Assembly: GCA_014873095.1 (NCBI GenBank)
Contig: CP050848.1
Location: 2,046,001-2,110,000 of the forward strand
Source: Planctomycetales bacterium ZRK34
GTDB taxonomy: Bacteria; Planctomycetota; Phycisphaerae; Phycisphaerales; Zrk34
Direction: 5' to 3'
Length of the DNA stretch: 64,000 bases
The translations under genes were made by a program, and so were the position numbers. Position 1 is the first letter of the stretch. Every line of letters begins with the position of its first letter. Under the pieces are notes generated by a model. The model was not told the DNA's origin. It was given only the letters and a program-made list of their open reading frames with translations, and did no database searches. Positions 40,312-49,349 of the stretch are shown piece by piece.

Positions 40312-41860
40312 GCCAACCGGTTTTAAGGAATTTCAACGACAAACGGTGCCGTACCGCGAGCCGCTGGTTCGCCTCGGCGATTACGGTGAGATCTACACCG
40401 AGCCCGATGAGAAGCAGCTCAAGACGCAGGGCGCCCGCTGTATGGACTGCGGCGTGCCGTTCTGCCAGTCGGACTCCGGCTGCCCGATCGACAACCTCAT
40501 CCCCGAGTGGAACGACCTGGTCTACCACGGCCGGTGGCGCGAGGCGATCGACCGTCTGCACAAGACCAACAACTTCCCCGAGTTCACCGGTCGCGTCTGC
40601 CCGGCGCCGTGCGAAGGTTCGTGCGTGCTCGGCATCACCGACCCGCCGGTGACGATCAAAAACATCGAAAACGCCATCGTCGACCGCGCCTGGTCCGAGG
40701 GTTGGATCGCGTCGATGAAGCCCGCCGCCAGGACCGGCAAGAAAGTCGCCGTCGTCGGGTCAGGCCCCGCCGGACTCGCCGCCGCGCAGCAGCTTTGCCG
40801 CGCCGGTCATGAGGTGACCGTCTACGAGCGAGCCGACCGCATCGGCGGGCTGCTGACCTACGGCATTCCGAATATGAAGCTCGACAAGGGCGTCGTCGAT
40901 CGCCGCATCCAGCAGATGCGCGACGAAGGCGTCACCTTCGTCACCAACGCCAACGTCGGCCCGGCGTCGACCGAATATGCCTCGCCCTCCACAGCCCACG
41001 CCGAAACCAAAAACATCGACCCCAAGCAGCTCGTCGAAGACTTCGACGCAGTCCTGCTGGCCACCGGCGCCACCAAGCCGCGCGACCTGCCCATCCCCGG
41101 CCGCGAGCTCAAGGGCATTCACTTCGCCATGGAGTTCCTCACCGCCAACACCAAGAGCCTGATGGACTCCGAGCTGGCCGATGGCAACTACATCTCCGCC
41201 AAGGACAAGCACGTGATCGTCATCGGCGGTGGTGACACCGGCACCGACTGCATCGGCACCTCCCTGCGTCACGGTTGCGCCTCGATGACCAACTTCGAGC
41301 TGCTGCCGCACCCGCCGGCCGAGCGCGCTGCCGACAATCCCTGGCCACAGTGGCCGAAGATCTTCCGCGTCGACTACGGCCACGGCGAATCCACCGAGAA
41401 GTTCGGTAAAGACCCCCGCGAATACTCGATCCTCTCCAAGCAGTTCATCGACGATGGCAACGGCAACGTCGCCGGCGTCAAGACCGTCATGGTCGAGTGG
41501 GTCAAGAAAGACGGCAAGTTCACGATGAACGAAGTCCCCGGGTCGGAGAAGACCTGGAAGGCCGACCTCATCCTGCTGTCGATGGGCTTCCTCGGGCCCG
41601 AGGCCTACCTCGCCGAGGCGCTCGGCATCGAGTGCGACGCCCGCAGTAACTACAAAGCCGAGCACGGTTACTTCACAACCAATATTCCGGGGGTGTTCAC
41701 CGCCGGCGACTGCCGCCGCGGGCAGAGCCTGGTCGTCTGGGCGATCAACGAAGGCCGCGGCGCAGCCCGTGCAATCGACCTGCACCTGATGGGCGAAACC
41801 CAGCTCGACGCCCCGGGTCTGAACCTGCCCCAGCAGGCCGCCCACGCCACGCAAGTGTAA
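40304..41860 (+). CDS. gltD: Glutamate synthase small (beta) subunit
   Basis: A 518-residue FAD- and NAD(P)H-binding subunit that feeds electrons to GltB. The N-terminus has the 4Fe-4S Cys clusters ([27 protein letters not shown]). The FAD Rossmann motif [15 protein letters not shown] (about 150) and NADPH motif [15 protein letters not shown] (about 305) follow, and the C-terminal [19 protein letters not shown] closes the FAD domain. It overlaps the DUF559 stop by 8 bases; its ribosome-binding site lies at the edge of the right repeat. A terminator follows at 41897-41927. Confidence 0.97.
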   Translation: MGKPTGFKEFQRQTVPYREPLVRLGDYGEIYTEPDEKQLKTQGARCMDCGVPFCQSDSGCPIDNLIPEWNDLVYHGRWREAIDRLHKTNNFPEFTGRVCPAPCEGSCVLGITDPPVTIKNIENAIVDRAWSEGWIASMKPAARTGKKVAVVGSGPAGLAAAQQLCRAGHEVTVYERADRIGGLLTYGIPNMKLDKGVVDRRIQQMRDEGVTFVTNANVGPASTEYASPSTAHAETKNIDPKQLVEDFDAVLLATGATKPRDLPIPGRELKGIHFAMEFLTANTKSLMDSELADGNYISAKDKHVIVIGGGDTGTDCIGTSLRHGCASMTNFELLPHPPAERAADNPWPQWPKIFRVDYGHGESTEKFGKDPREYSILSKQFIDDGNGNVAGVKTVMVEWVKKDGKFTMNEVPGSEKTWKADLILLSMGFLGPEAYLAEALGIECDARSNYKAEHGYFTTNIPGVFTAGDCRRGQSLVVWAINEGRGAARAIDLHLMGETQLDAPGLNLPQQAAHATQV

Positions 41861-41896
41861 TCACCCCGAATCAACTATTCGGATCGCAGCAATACG

Positions 41897-41927
41897 AAAC
41901 CCACGGACCCGTGTCCGTGGGTTTTTT
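41897..41927 (+). terminator. Rho-independent terminator of gltBD
   Basis: ACCCACGGAC / GTCCGTGGGT stem with a 4-base loop and six T. It also touches the 3' end of the convergent gene at 41926. Confidence 0.93.
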
Positions 41928-43341
41928 ATCGCGACGCTTTGGTAATGATCTTTTCGTACTTTTCCCGGAAGAAGGCGGTCCACGCGAGACGGTCTTCGGT
42001 CTTGGCGGCCGGGTCTTTTTTCCATCGTGCCGGGGCGGCGAGCAGCTCTTCCTGCGTGAAGGGCAGCGCGTCGAAATCCTCCAGCAGCTCGGCGCGGAAG
42101 GCGAGATCATCCGTATTCTGGATCGCAGACCAGGCGGCTTTGAGCTGATCGTGAACATCCATCGCCATCGCGTGCAGCACCGTCGGCACGATGGTGAAAT
42201 AACTCGGCGTGCCCTCCGGCCGCGGATGCGCCAGCTCATACGGATTGACCGCATCGACCATGTTGGCCATGCGATCGGGTGTGTACATGTCGCGTCGCAC
42301 CGGCGGGCGGCGCAGCTCAAAACGCTCGGGGCCGGCTTCGACGCCGCGCCGATAGCACCACAGCTTCTGCCCGTTTTCGCTGAGCAGCCACCGGACGAAT
42401 TTCACCGCCAGATCGTGGTGCTTCGCCCCGCGCAGCACGGCCACGGGGTCGGGTGTGACCACGGTGGCGTCGGCGGGCGCGATATAGCCGATGCGATCAT
42501 GGCCTGTCGATGCGGCGATGACCTCGGCCTGGTAGCGACCGTAGAAATCGATGCACATGCCGGCGATGGCGTCGCCCTGTGACACATCCACCGGCACCTG
42601 CGAGGAATAGGCCGAAAAGTAACGGGCATTGGCGCAGACGCGCCGCAGGGTCTGCCAACCGCGCTGCCAACCGTAACGCTGAAGGATCGCATCGTAAGTC
42701 ACGCGGATCGAACCCGAGTGCGAGGGGTCCGCCAGCGCCACGCCCATGAAATAGCGATAGTCGTTGAGGTCGGACCACGTTGTGGGCGTGGGCAGGTCGC
42801 GAAGCTGGAGCAGGTCGTTGTTGTAGGCGATGCCGAAGCTCGACAGCACAACGCCGTACCACATGTGGTCTTTGTCGTAGAGGCGCACATCGGCGATGGT
42901 CGGCTCCGGGTAAACCGAACTCATGAATTCATCGTCGAAGTCGAGGCGTTCGAGGATGGTGTGTTTGCCGCCGACGCCCGCTTTGAGCTTCGATTCGAAA
43001 AAGTAATCCCCGCCGCCGAAGACGATGTCGTAGCCGACGCCGTCGTCCATGCGGCCTTCTTCGAGCAGACCGGCGTACTCGCTGATGAGCTGACGTTCGA
43101 TATCGCTGGTGCCGCCGATGGCTCGCCAGTCGATGACGACGGGGCGGCCGTGATGGGCCTGATGCCACCGGCTGAACGCCTGCTCGGTCTCGTAGCGGAT
43201 CTGCTCGTTGTGCGGTGTGATCACCACCAGCCGCAGCGCATCGGCGGGAACCTCCGCGGCCTCGGGGCGAAACACAAATGGCAACCCGAGTATCAACACG
43301 AAGCAGGCCAGCACGATCAGTCGCGGCGTCCAGTCAGACAT
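41926..43341 (-). CDS. Extracellular solute-binding protein (ABC transporter, group 1 type)
   Basis: A 471-residue exported binding protein. The N-terminal helix (RLIVLACFVLILGLPFVF) is a signal or anchor. The mature part has periplasmic-binding features: LRLVVITPHNEQIRYETEQAFSRWH, YDIVFGGGDYFF, FGIAYNNDLLQ and GQKLWCYRRGVEAGPE. Members of the family carry iron, sugars or phosphonates. No permease or ATPase is adjacent, so its transporter lies elsewhere. The start at 43341 was chosen over 43443 because the -10 hexamer (43348-43353) sits 6 bases upstream. Confidence 0.8.
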   Translation of the reverse strand: MSDWTPRLIVLACFVLILGLPFVFRPEAAEVPADALRLVVITPHNEQIRYETEQAFSRWHQAHHGRPVVIDWRAIGGTSDIERQLISEYAGLLEEGRMDDGVGYDIVFGGGDYFFESKLKAGVGGKHTILERLDFDDEFMSSVYPEPTIADVRLYDKDHMWYGVVLSSFGIAYNNDLLQLRDLPTPTTWSDLNDYRYFMGVALADPSHSGSIRVTYDAILQRYGWQRGWQTLRRVCANARYFSAYSSQVPVDVSQGDAIAGMCIDFYGRYQAEVIAASTGHDRIGYIAPADATVVTPDPVAVLRGAKHHDLAVKFVRWLLSENGQKLWCYRRGVEAGPERFELRRPPVRRDMYTPDRMANMVDAVNPYELAHPRPEGTPSYFTIVPTVLHAMAMDVHDQLKAAWSAIQNTDDLAFRAELLEDFDALPFTQEELLAAPARWKKDPAAKTEDRLAWTAFFREKYEKIITKASR

Positions 43342-43347
43342 GCCATC

Positions 43348-43353
43348 AGTGTA
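43348..43353 (-). promoter_or_regulatory. -10 element of the solute-binding protein gene (leaderless type)
   Basis: TACACT ends 6 bases before the ATG at 43341; TTCATG 17 bases upstream could serve as -35. Confidence 0.6.
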
Positions 43354-43470
43354 CCGCGCCGCACGCGTGCCATGAACCGCCCTATCGATAAAGACCGGAG
43401 CATGTACGAACATGCCCCGATCCGGTACGGGCGACTCAGTCATGGAGCCGCCCGGTGAGGGGTTGTGTTG

Positions 43471-43797
43471 TCAGTCCGCCATGACGGTCAGCGCGATGCC
43501 GGCCTTGTGTGTGACCGCCACTTTGTGACCGGCCTTGAGGGTCTTTTCCCTCGTCGACGCGATGCCGGCCTGCGTGTAGAGCGTGTCGATGTTGACGGTG
43601 AAATTCTGCGCAGAGCCGTCATCTGCCCGGACAGTGAAATCATCGCCCTGCACACCGGTGATGACACCATCGACGGTAACGACCGACGCCAGCAGCCCAT
43701 CGGTTTCTGCCGCCGAGCCGACCGTAGGCGTGCCCACGACAAGAAAGGCCATGCAACCGACGCAAACCGCAACATCGATGACAAAACGGGTCCACAT
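43471..43797 (-). CDS. Small exported protein, beta-rich
   Basis: A 108-residue protein with a signal peptide (FVIDVAVCVGCMAFLVVGTPTVGSA) and a small beta-barrel-like mature part: VDGVITGVQGDDFTVRADDG, NFTVNIDTLYT and GHKVAVTHKAG. This repeat of GxVxxVxGxxFTVxxDDG type resembles DUF5666-like domains. ATG 43797 has GCAGGAG about 8 bases upstream, better than the ATG at 43854. Monocistronic; function unknown. Confidence 0.7.
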   Translation of the reverse strand: MWTRFVIDVAVCVGCMAFLVVGTPTVGSAAETDGLLASVVTVDGVITGVQGDDFTVRADDGSAQNFTVNIDTLYTQAGIASTREKTLKAGHKVAVTHKAGIALTVMAD

Positions 43798-44043
43798 GAG
43801 GCGTCTCCTGCAATGAGGGATCAACGATTCAACCACAACACCACAACGTGTCATGTCGAACCGTTTACATGGGTCGGTGGGATCGATTCAGGCGGGCAGT
43901 CATGTCGCACGCTCCTTTCAGAAGGACCGGTGCTTGACTGGAGAATCATACGATAGAGAACGGCGATCTGTTGACAGGAAACCGGCGGATCAACGGATGG
44001 AAAAAATGCCGAGTCCGTAAGTGTGTGATTTCGTCGATTGGCG

Positions 44044-44904
44044 TTAAGCGAGAATCGCACCGACCTGCTGACACAGATCGACCGCCGCCTGTTGTACGGA
44101 CGACTGCCACTGCGCCGCGTCGCCCCCGGCAAATGCGTAGATCACCGACCGGCTGGCTGTGATGATCGCGCCGCGACCGTCGGTGTTGAAACAGGCACGC
44201 ACATCGTCCGCCCCACCACCCTGCGCGCCGAAGCCCGGCACGAGAAAAATCTGCTTCGGCATGATCTTCCGAAGCGCCGCCGCATCACCCGGCTTGGTCG
44301 CGCCGACGACCGCGCCCAGCAGGCTGTACCCCGAATCACCGACGTACGGCTCGCCGAGTTCCGCCATCAGCGCCCCCACCGCCTGCGCGACCGTGCGACC
44401 ATCAGCCAGTTGCAACGACTGAATCGCATCCCCGCCGGGGTTCGACGTGCGCACCAGGGCGAACAGCCCCTTGCCGGTGGCGTCGGCGTGCTTACAGAAC
44501 GGCTCGATGCCATCGCGGCCGAAGTAGCTGTTGATCGTCAGGGCGTCGACGGGATCGAGCCCGGCCACGGCATAATGCTCAGCCGTCACGCCGATGTCGC
44601 CGCGCTTGGCGTCGCCGATCACCAGCAGGCCCGCCTCGCGCGCCATCGCGGCGACACGGTGATACACCGCCACGCCCACCTCGCCGAATCGCTCGTAGCA
44701 AGCCGACTGAATTTTCACGCACGGCACATGCGGGGCGACCGCCTCAACAACGCCGAGTGAAAACGTCGCGATGGCGTCGAGATCGCTGTCGGCGGCGCGT
44801 CGCACCGGGTCCGGCAGTTTGGCGAGCACCGGGTCCAGCCCGACGCAGACGGGAGCCGCCTTGGCGGCGACGGATTCGAGCAGTTGATCGGCAAAGTGAC
44901 TCAT
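44044..44904 (-). CDS. pyrF: Orotidine 5'-phosphate decarboxylase, type 2
   Basis: A 286-residue enzyme of de novo pyrimidine synthesis that decarboxylates OMP to UMP. VCVGLDPVLAKLP, the catalytic VIGDAKRGDIGVTAEHY (the Asp-Lys-Asp set) and LVRTSNPGG are as in type 2 (about 270-300 aa) enzymes. It is divergent from the DUF971 gene across 29 bases. The promoter -10 hexamer lies 8 bases upstream of the start. Confidence 0.95.
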   Translation of the reverse strand: MSHFADQLLESVAAKAAPVCVGLDPVLAKLPDPVRRAADSDLDAIATFSLGVVEAVAPHVPCVKIQSACYERFGEVGVAVYHRVAAMAREAGLLVIGDAKRGDIGVTAEHYAVAGLDPVDALTINSYFGRDGIEPFCKHADATGKGLFALVRTSNPGGDAIQSLQLADGRTVAQAVGALMAELGEPYVGDSGYSLLGAVVGATKPGDAAALRKIMPKQIFLVPGFGAQGGGADDVRACFNTDGRGAIITASRSVIYAFAGGDAAQWQSSVQQAAVDLCQQVGAILA

Positions 44905-44912
44905 GGCCGCAG

Positions 44913-44918
44913 AGTCTA
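44913..44918 (-). promoter_or_regulatory. -10 element of pyrF (leaderless type)
   Basis: TAGACT on the minus strand ends 8 bases before ATG 44904, without a Shine-Dalgarno. Confidence 0.55.
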
Positions 44919-44919
44919 C

Positions 44920-44925
44920 TATGAT
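44920..44925 (+). promoter_or_regulatory. -10 element of the DUF971 gene (leaderless type)
   Basis: TATGAT ends 8 bases before ATG 44934 and abuts the opposite -10 of pyrF. TGACTC 17 bases upstream is a possible -35. Confidence 0.6.
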
Positions 44926-44933
44926 GTGAGCCC

Positions 44934-45263
44934 ATGAGCGAGCGCCCCAAACACCTCGACCTCGACCGCGAAAAAGGCCTGACCGTCACCTGGCCCGACG
45001 ATACGGTCAGCTTCTATCCGATCGCCCATCTGCGCAAGTTTTCACCCTCCGCCGAGATGCGCGTGTTGCGCGAGCAGATCGAGCAGAACCCGCTGACGGT
45101 GCTGCCGCAGTCAATGGCCGATCACGAAGGCCCCGTCACCGCCCTCAGCGCCGAGCTCGTCGGCAACTACGCGATCCGTATCAGCTTCTCCGACGGTCAT
45201 CACACCGGCATTTATTCGTGGTCATACCTCCGCGAGATCGATCCCAAACGCAAGGGCCGATGA
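44934..45263 (+). CDS. DUF971 domain protein
   Basis: A 109-residue DUF971 protein (gamma-butyrobetaine hydroxylase-like N-terminal domain). LTVTWPDDTVSFYPIAHLR and YAIRISFSDGHHTGIYSWSYLREI are the family hallmarks. In other bacteria such proteins are linked to iron-sulfur cluster assembly or accompany Mrp/ApbC; here no such neighbour is present. The usual zinc-binding Cys/His pattern of the hydroxylase domain is incomplete. Confidence 0.9.
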   Translation: MSERPKHLDLDREKGLTVTWPDDTVSFYPIAHLRKFSPSAEMRVLREQIEQNPLTVLPQSMADHEGPVTALSAELVGNYAIRISFSDGHHTGIYSWSYLREIDPKRKGR

Positions 45264-45264
45264 T

Positions 45265-45303
45265 CGCGGCGTCGCGCTCCCGGTCGGGTCGCGGCTAAAC
45301 GGG
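45265..45303. repeat. Family B element after the DUF971 gene
   Basis: GCGGCGTCGCGCTCCCGGTC... then GGCTAAACGGG; begins 2 bases after the stop codon. Confidence 0.6.
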
Positions 45304-45317
45304 TAATGCATTGGGTG

Positions 45318-46688
45318 TCACGCGCGGTCGTCGCCTGATTCGCTCAGCGATGCCAGCCACTGCATGTATTGGCGGATGTGTTTTTCGTAGCCGCGGTCGA
45401 CCGGTTCGTAGTAGGTTTTGTCGACGCCGAGGTAGTCCTGGTCGACGTAGCCGTGCTCGGAGTTGTGGGCGTACTGGTAGCCTTCGTGACCAAGCTTCTT
45501 GGCGCCGGCGTAGTGCGTGTCGCGCAGGTGTTTGGGCACGGGCACGGTCCGCTGATTCTTCACGTCCGACACCGCCCGGCCGATGGCGAGCGTCGAGGCG
45601 TTCGACTTGGGGGCGGTCGCCATGTAGATCGCCGCCTGGGCGAGCGTGAGCTGAGCTTCGGGCAGACCGATGCGCTCGGTGATCTGATACGCGCTGGCGG
45701 CAACGGTGATCGCGCGCGGGTCGGCGTTGCCGACGTCTTCACTGGCGAGGATGGCGATGCGGCGGGCGATGAACAACGGGTCTTCACCCGCGACGATCAT
45801 GCGAGCCAGCCAGTACACCGCCGCGTCGGGGTCCGACCCGCGCATCGATTTGATGAACGCGCTGATCGTGTCATAGTGAGAATCGCCGGTCGGGTCGTAC
45901 TCGAGGGCTTTGCGCTGGATGGATTCTTCGGCAATGGCGCGGGTGATGACAACCGCCTCCGTAGACCCCGACGACTCGCTGCGCTCGTCATCGGGCTTGG
46001 TCGTCGACAACACCGCGATTTCGAGGCCGGTCAGGGCGCGGCGGGCGTCGCCGTCGCACATCACGGCCCAGTGATCCAGCGCCTCATCGGTGACTTGGAG
46101 CTTGAGCTTGCCGTAGCCTCGATCTTCATCGGCGATCGCGCGGCGGAGCAGTGTTTTGATGTCGTCTTCGCTGAGCGATTGAAACTGAAACACCTGCGAG
46201 CGCGACACCAGCGGACTGTTCACGGCGAAAAAGGGATTCTCCGTGGTCGCGCCGATCAGTGTGATCGTGCCACGCTCCACATCGCGCAGCAGCACATCCT
46301 GCTGGGCGCGGTTGAAGCGGTGAATCTCATCGAGAAACAGGATCGTCTTGCGGCCCTGCCCGGCGGGATCAGTCAGCCGGCGCACGGCGTCCTCGAGCAC
46401 CATGCGAACTTCCTTGACGCCGATTGTGGCGGCGTTGGCGCGTTCGAAGTGGCGCTGGGTGACGGTGGCGATGACCTCGGCGAGTGTGGTTTTTCCGCAA
46501 CCGGGCGGGCCGTAGAAAATCACCGAAGTCAGGCGGTCGGCTTCGAGCATCCGTCGCAGCAGCTTGCCGGGCCCGAGGAAGTGGGTCTGCCCGGCGAATT
46601 CGTCGAGCGTCTGGGGGCGCATGCGGACCGCCAGCGGCTCGGCCGTCTTCAGAAGCTTCTCGCGCTGGTCCGCCCACAGGTCAGCCAT
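45318..46688 (-). CDS. rarA: Replication-associated recombination protein A (MgsA/RarA)
   Basis: A 456-residue AAA+ ATPase that acts at stalled replication forks. Walker [14 protein letters not shown] and Walker [12 protein letters not shown] are intact, followed by [12 protein letters not shown], the arginine-finger region and the MgsA C-terminal domain ([31 protein letters not shown]). ATG 46688 (MADLWADQ) is used. Residues [11 protein letters not shown] after EIAVLSTT derive from a repeat element (45965-45999) shared with recJ. Confidence 0.95.
   Translation of the reverse strand: MADLWADQREKLLKTAEPLAVRMRPQTLDEFAGQTHFLGPGKLLRRMLEADRLTSVIFYGPPGCGKTTLAEVIATVTQRHFERANAATIGVKEVRMVLEDAVRRLTDPAGQGRKTILFLDEIHRFNRAQQDVLLRDVERGTITLIGATTENPFFAVNSPLVSRSQVFQFQSLSEDDIKTLLRRAIADEDRGYGKLKLQVTDEALDHWAVMCDGDARRALTGLEIAVLSTTKPDDERSESSGSTEAVVITRAIAEESIQRKALEYDPTGDSHYDTISAFIKSMRGSDPDAAVYWLARMIVAGEDPLFIARRIAILASEDVGNADPRAITVAASAYQITERIGLPEAQLTLAQAAIYMATAPKSNASTLAIGRAVSDVKNQRTVPVPKHLRDTHYAGAKKLGHEGYQYAHNSEHGYVDQDYLGVDKTYYEPVDRGYEKHIRQYMQWLASLSESGDDRA
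45965..45999. repeat. In-frame repeat (PDDE-SESSG element) inside rarA
   Basis: 33 of 35 bases match 12495-12529 in recJ. It encodes [11 protein letters not shown] in a linker before the C-terminal domain. Confidence 0.88.
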
Positions 46689-46719
46689 GTGTATAGCGTA
46701 TCCCGACTGGTCGATGTGG

Positions 46720-46725
46720 TATAGT
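46720..46725 (+). promoter_or_regulatory. -10 element upstream of the CNNM/CBS gene
   Basis: TATAGT, 34 bases before the ATG at 46760; the -35 region is weak. Confidence 0.5.
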
Positions 46726-46759
46726 TGACCCGCACGATGGATTTCGGCACGGAACACTC

Positions 46760-47788
46760 ATGCTTTTATTGATCTTTTATCTGATGTTGGCGCTGGGGGT
46801 GTCGTTTCTCTGCTCACTGCTGGAGGCGGCGTTTTTATCGATGCCGTACGGGCACATCGGGCTGCTGTCCGAACAATCACCGCGGACCGGCAAGCGCCTG
46901 ATGCAACTCAAAACGCATGTCGATCGCCCGCTGGCGGCCATCCTCACGCTCAACACCATCGCCCACACCGTCGGCGCGACCGGCGTCGGCGCCCAGGCGC
47001 AGATCGTCTTCGGCTCGACCTACGTGGCGATCATCGGCGCGGTGCTGACCCTGCTGATTCTCCTGATCTCGGAGATCATTCCCAAAACGCTCGGGGCGGT
47101 CTACTGCAAAGGCCTGGCCGGTTTCACCACGTGGACCATCGTCGCGATGATCTACGGAATGTATCCACTGGTGATCGTCTGCGACTGGCTGTCGCGCCAC
47201 GTCTCCGGCCAGCGCCACCCGAACGTGCTCAGCCGCGAGGAGCTTCAGGTGCTCGCGGAGATGGGCAGCAGTGAAGGCGTGATCGCGCCCGGTGAGGCGC
47301 GCACGATCCGAAACCTGCTGGCGCTTCACGAGGTGCGCATCAAGGAGATCATGACCCCGCGCCATGTCGTCGAAATGGTCCACGCCGACGCCAGCGTCGA
47401 GCAGGTGCTCGATTCCGAACTGGCGCTGCGCTTTGCGCGCATGCCCGTGTATGACCAGTCGCCCGACGAGTTGGTCGGCATCGTCCTGCGGTACCAGATT
47501 CTCCAGCACATGCGGCACGGTGAAAACAACATCACCATGCGCGAGCTCGCCCGCCCCATCCATGCCATACCCGAAACCGCCGATGTCGCTTCGACGTTCA
47601 CCGAGTTCGTCCGTCGCCGCGAGCACCTGTTCCAGGTCGTCGATGAGTACGGTGGAACCGCCGGCATCGTCACGCTCGAAGACACCGTCGAAACCCTGCT
47701 CGGCGAAGAAATCGTCGACGAAACCGACACGGTGATGGACATGCGCGAGCTGGCCCTGCGACTGGCTCGACATCGGCGGCCGGATTGA
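46760..47788 (+). CDS. CNNM/HlyC-CorC family membrane protein (DUF21 plus CBS pair)
   Basis: A 342-residue membrane protein. The DUF21 domain (about 1-170) has hydrophobic helices including FYLMLALGVSFLCSLLEAAFLSMP and AVLTLLILLISEIIPKTLGA. A CBS pair follows (IKEIMTPRHVVEMVHADASVEQVL ... EYGGTAGIVTLEDTVETLLGEEIVDETD). Family members transport or sense magnesium or related cations. The CorC_HlyC C-terminal domain found in longer homologues (about 430 aa) is missing. It is divergent from rarA. Confidence 0.9.
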   Translation: MLLLIFYLMLALGVSFLCSLLEAAFLSMPYGHIGLLSEQSPRTGKRLMQLKTHVDRPLAAILTLNTIAHTVGATGVGAQAQIVFGSTYVAIIGAVLTLLILLISEIIPKTLGAVYCKGLAGFTTWTIVAMIYGMYPLVIVCDWLSRHVSGQRHPNVLSREELQVLAEMGSSEGVIAPGEARTIRNLLALHEVRIKEIMTPRHVVEMVHADASVEQVLDSELALRFARMPVYDQSPDELVGIVLRYQILQHMRHGENNITMRELARPIHAIPETADVASTFTEFVRRREHLFQVVDEYGGTAGIVTLEDTVETLLGEEIVDETDTVMDMRELALRLARHRRPD

Positions 47789-47813
47789 TTGCCGCGTCAT
47801 CCGGCGCGCGGGG

Positions 47814-48755
47814 CTATTCGACCGACTCAACAAGATGCTGATCAAACCAGGCGATCGAGGCGCGTTTGATCTGTCCGCCGAGGTCGACACCCGCGAGAAT
47901 GTGACCGGTCAGCGGCAGTGATATCAACCGACTGTGATCCGGCGCTGCGTCATGCAGTTCGACGCTCTGTGCGTGCGGCACCACGATATCCCAACACCCC
48001 GAAGCGATCAGCACCGGCGCGTCGGTCCGCTTGATCGCCGCCAGCGCGTCCGCCTCATCGGGGTCAAACCCCGCCATGTCGCCGGCCTCGGTGATCAGTC
48101 GCTGGATGTCGGTCTCGCTGAGCCACCAGCCGCGCAGGGGAATGAACACGCGGATGGCGTGGGCGCCGACGGCGCGCAGGTTCGTGTACGGCGCTACGGC
48201 CACGACGGCCCGCACGCGCGGGTCTCGCCCGGCCAGTTGAATCGCTGTCGCCGCGCCCATCGACATGCCCCACACGCCTAGCCGCCCCTCGATCAGGCCC
48301 TGGGCCTGCAGGTCGTCGATGACTTTGATCAGGTCGCGCGACTCCAGCGCCCCGAAGGTTGTGTACTGTCCGCTGGACCCGCCGTGGCCGCGCATGTCGA
48401 CCATGATCGCCCGGTAGCCGGCCGCGGCCAGGTCGTGCCCCTTGATGAGCATGACGGTTGAATGGTCGAGGTGGCCGTGCAGCACGAGGATGGTGCCGCG
48501 CGGTTTGTGGCCGGGGGTCTTCGCCGGATCGGGTTCGATCGCCCACAACCGCAGCGTCACGCCGGGCGCGACCGTGGCGAACATTTCACGATCCACGTGT
48601 AACAGATTCAGCCACCACGCATCCGAAGGTGAAGCCGGGGCGCGATCGTCGTGGTTGGGCGACTGGACCATCCAGGCCTTGATGAAGCTGTCGCAGCCGA
48701 CTGAAAACATCGCCAGCAGGACGATCACGCCGAGTTGAATACTGAGCCGTTGCAC
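47814..48755 (-). CDS. Alpha/beta-hydrolase lipoprotein
   Basis: A 313-residue serine hydrolase anchored as a lipoprotein: the N-terminus GVIVLLAMFSVGC has a lipobox with Cys at about residue 21. The fold markers are ILVLHGHLDHS, VDMRGHGGSSG and the nucleophile GMSMG. The acid VLIASGCWDIVVP and His LPLTGH follow. The start is a GTG at 48755, 5 bases after a GATAAT (48761-48766). Likely an esterase on envelope or extracellular lipids. Substrate unknown. Confidence 0.85.
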   Translation of the reverse strand: MQRLSIQLGVIVLLAMFSVGCDSFIKAWMVQSPNHDDRAPASPSDAWWLNLLHVDREMFATVAPGVTLRLWAIEPDPAKTPGHKPRGTILVLHGHLDHSTVMLIKGHDLAAAGYRAIMVDMRGHGGSSGQYTTFGALESRDLIKVIDDLQAQGLIEGRLGVWGMSMGAATAIQLAGRDPRVRAVVAVAPYTNLRAVGAHAIRVFIPLRGWWLSETDIQRLITEAGDMAGFDPDEADALAAIKRTDAPVLIASGCWDIVVPHAQSVELHDAAPDHSRLISLPLTGHILAGVDLGGQIKRASIAWFDQHLVESVE

Positions 48756-48760
48756 ATCAC

Positions 48761-48766
48761 ATTATC
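48761..48766 (-). promoter_or_regulatory. -10 element of the hydrolase lipoprotein gene
   Basis: GATAAT on the minus strand, 5 bases before the GTG start at 48755; no Shine-Dalgarno fits. Confidence 0.5.
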
Positions 48767-48800
48767 CGCCGACCGCAGCACCCGGACAAGGAACCACCTC

Positions 48801-49019
48801 ATGACACGCATCGTCAAACACACCGCCACCGGCCCCCTCGAAGTCAAACCCTCCGATCAGAGCACATGGATCTGCATGTGTGGCCTGTCGAAAAACTATC
48901 CCTTCTGCGACGGCGGCCACAAACTCGCCCGCCAGCAGGAAACCGACGGCAAGGTCTACGTCTACGAAAACGACACTGCCCGCGAAATCGAGGATCCCGG
49001 CAACTGCCCCAGCGTTTGA
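48801..49019 (+). CDS. CDGSH-type iron-sulfur protein
   Basis: A 72-residue protein with the 2Fe-2S motif CMCGLSKNYPFCDGGH, i.e. three Cys and one His in CDGSH spacing (CDGGH here), followed by VYVYENDTAREIEDP. Members are small electron-transfer or redox-sensing proteins. ATG 48801 has AAGGAA 9 bases upstream; the longer frame to 48735 overlaps the divergent lipoprotein start. No obvious partner is adjacent. Confidence 0.9.
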   Translation: MTRIVKHTATGPLEVKPSDQSTWICMCGLSKNYPFCDGGHKLARQQETDGKVYVYENDTAREIEDPGNCPSV

Positions 49020-49102
49020 GCCGTCCCGCGACGACAAGTCGGATCGCCGACGGCCCGGGACCGAGCAACAACCGTGAATCAACCCGACGGGTAATCGGTT
49101 AA
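49020..49102. other. Non-coding spacer before the tandem repeat
   Basis: The whole gap 49020-49349 holds no supportable gene. This part shows nothing recognisable; the tandem octamer array (49103-49154) and an AT-rich palindrome (49196-49223) follow. Confidence 0.5.
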
Positions 49103-49154
49103 CTGGTTGACTGGTTGACTGGTTGACTGGTTGACTGGTTGACTGGTTGACTGG
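49103..49154. repeat. Tandem octamer repeat CTGGTTGA
   Basis: Six exact head-to-tail copies of CTGGTTGA plus CTGG. The unit is too short and unspaced for CRISPR. Slipped-strand variation is likely. Confidence 0.95.
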
Positions 49155-49195
49155 GCAAACCGCCGATTGGTCATCGCTTTTGCCTACTGATTCAC

Positions 49196-49223
49196 ATTCT
49201 AATGTTATTAAGAACATTAGAAT
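49196..49223. repeat. Perfect AT-rich palindrome between convergent genes
   Basis: ATTCTAATGTT and AACATTAGAAT are perfect 11-base arms around ATTAAG. The composition differs sharply from the surrounding GC-rich DNA. Confidence 0.85.
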
Positions 49224-49349
49224 TTGTGAGTTTGCTTGTGCATTGTTCATGACGCGATGACGTGCGTGATGGATCACGGGTCGGCGGGGTGGGGTGTTAC
49301 ACCTTGGGGCGGTCGTGGATGGGGGCAAGGCCGCTGGGTGGCGGGCTGG

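Noticed and set aside
49103-49154. CRISPR array
   Set aside because: The octamers are contiguous with no spacers; this is a simple tandem repeat.
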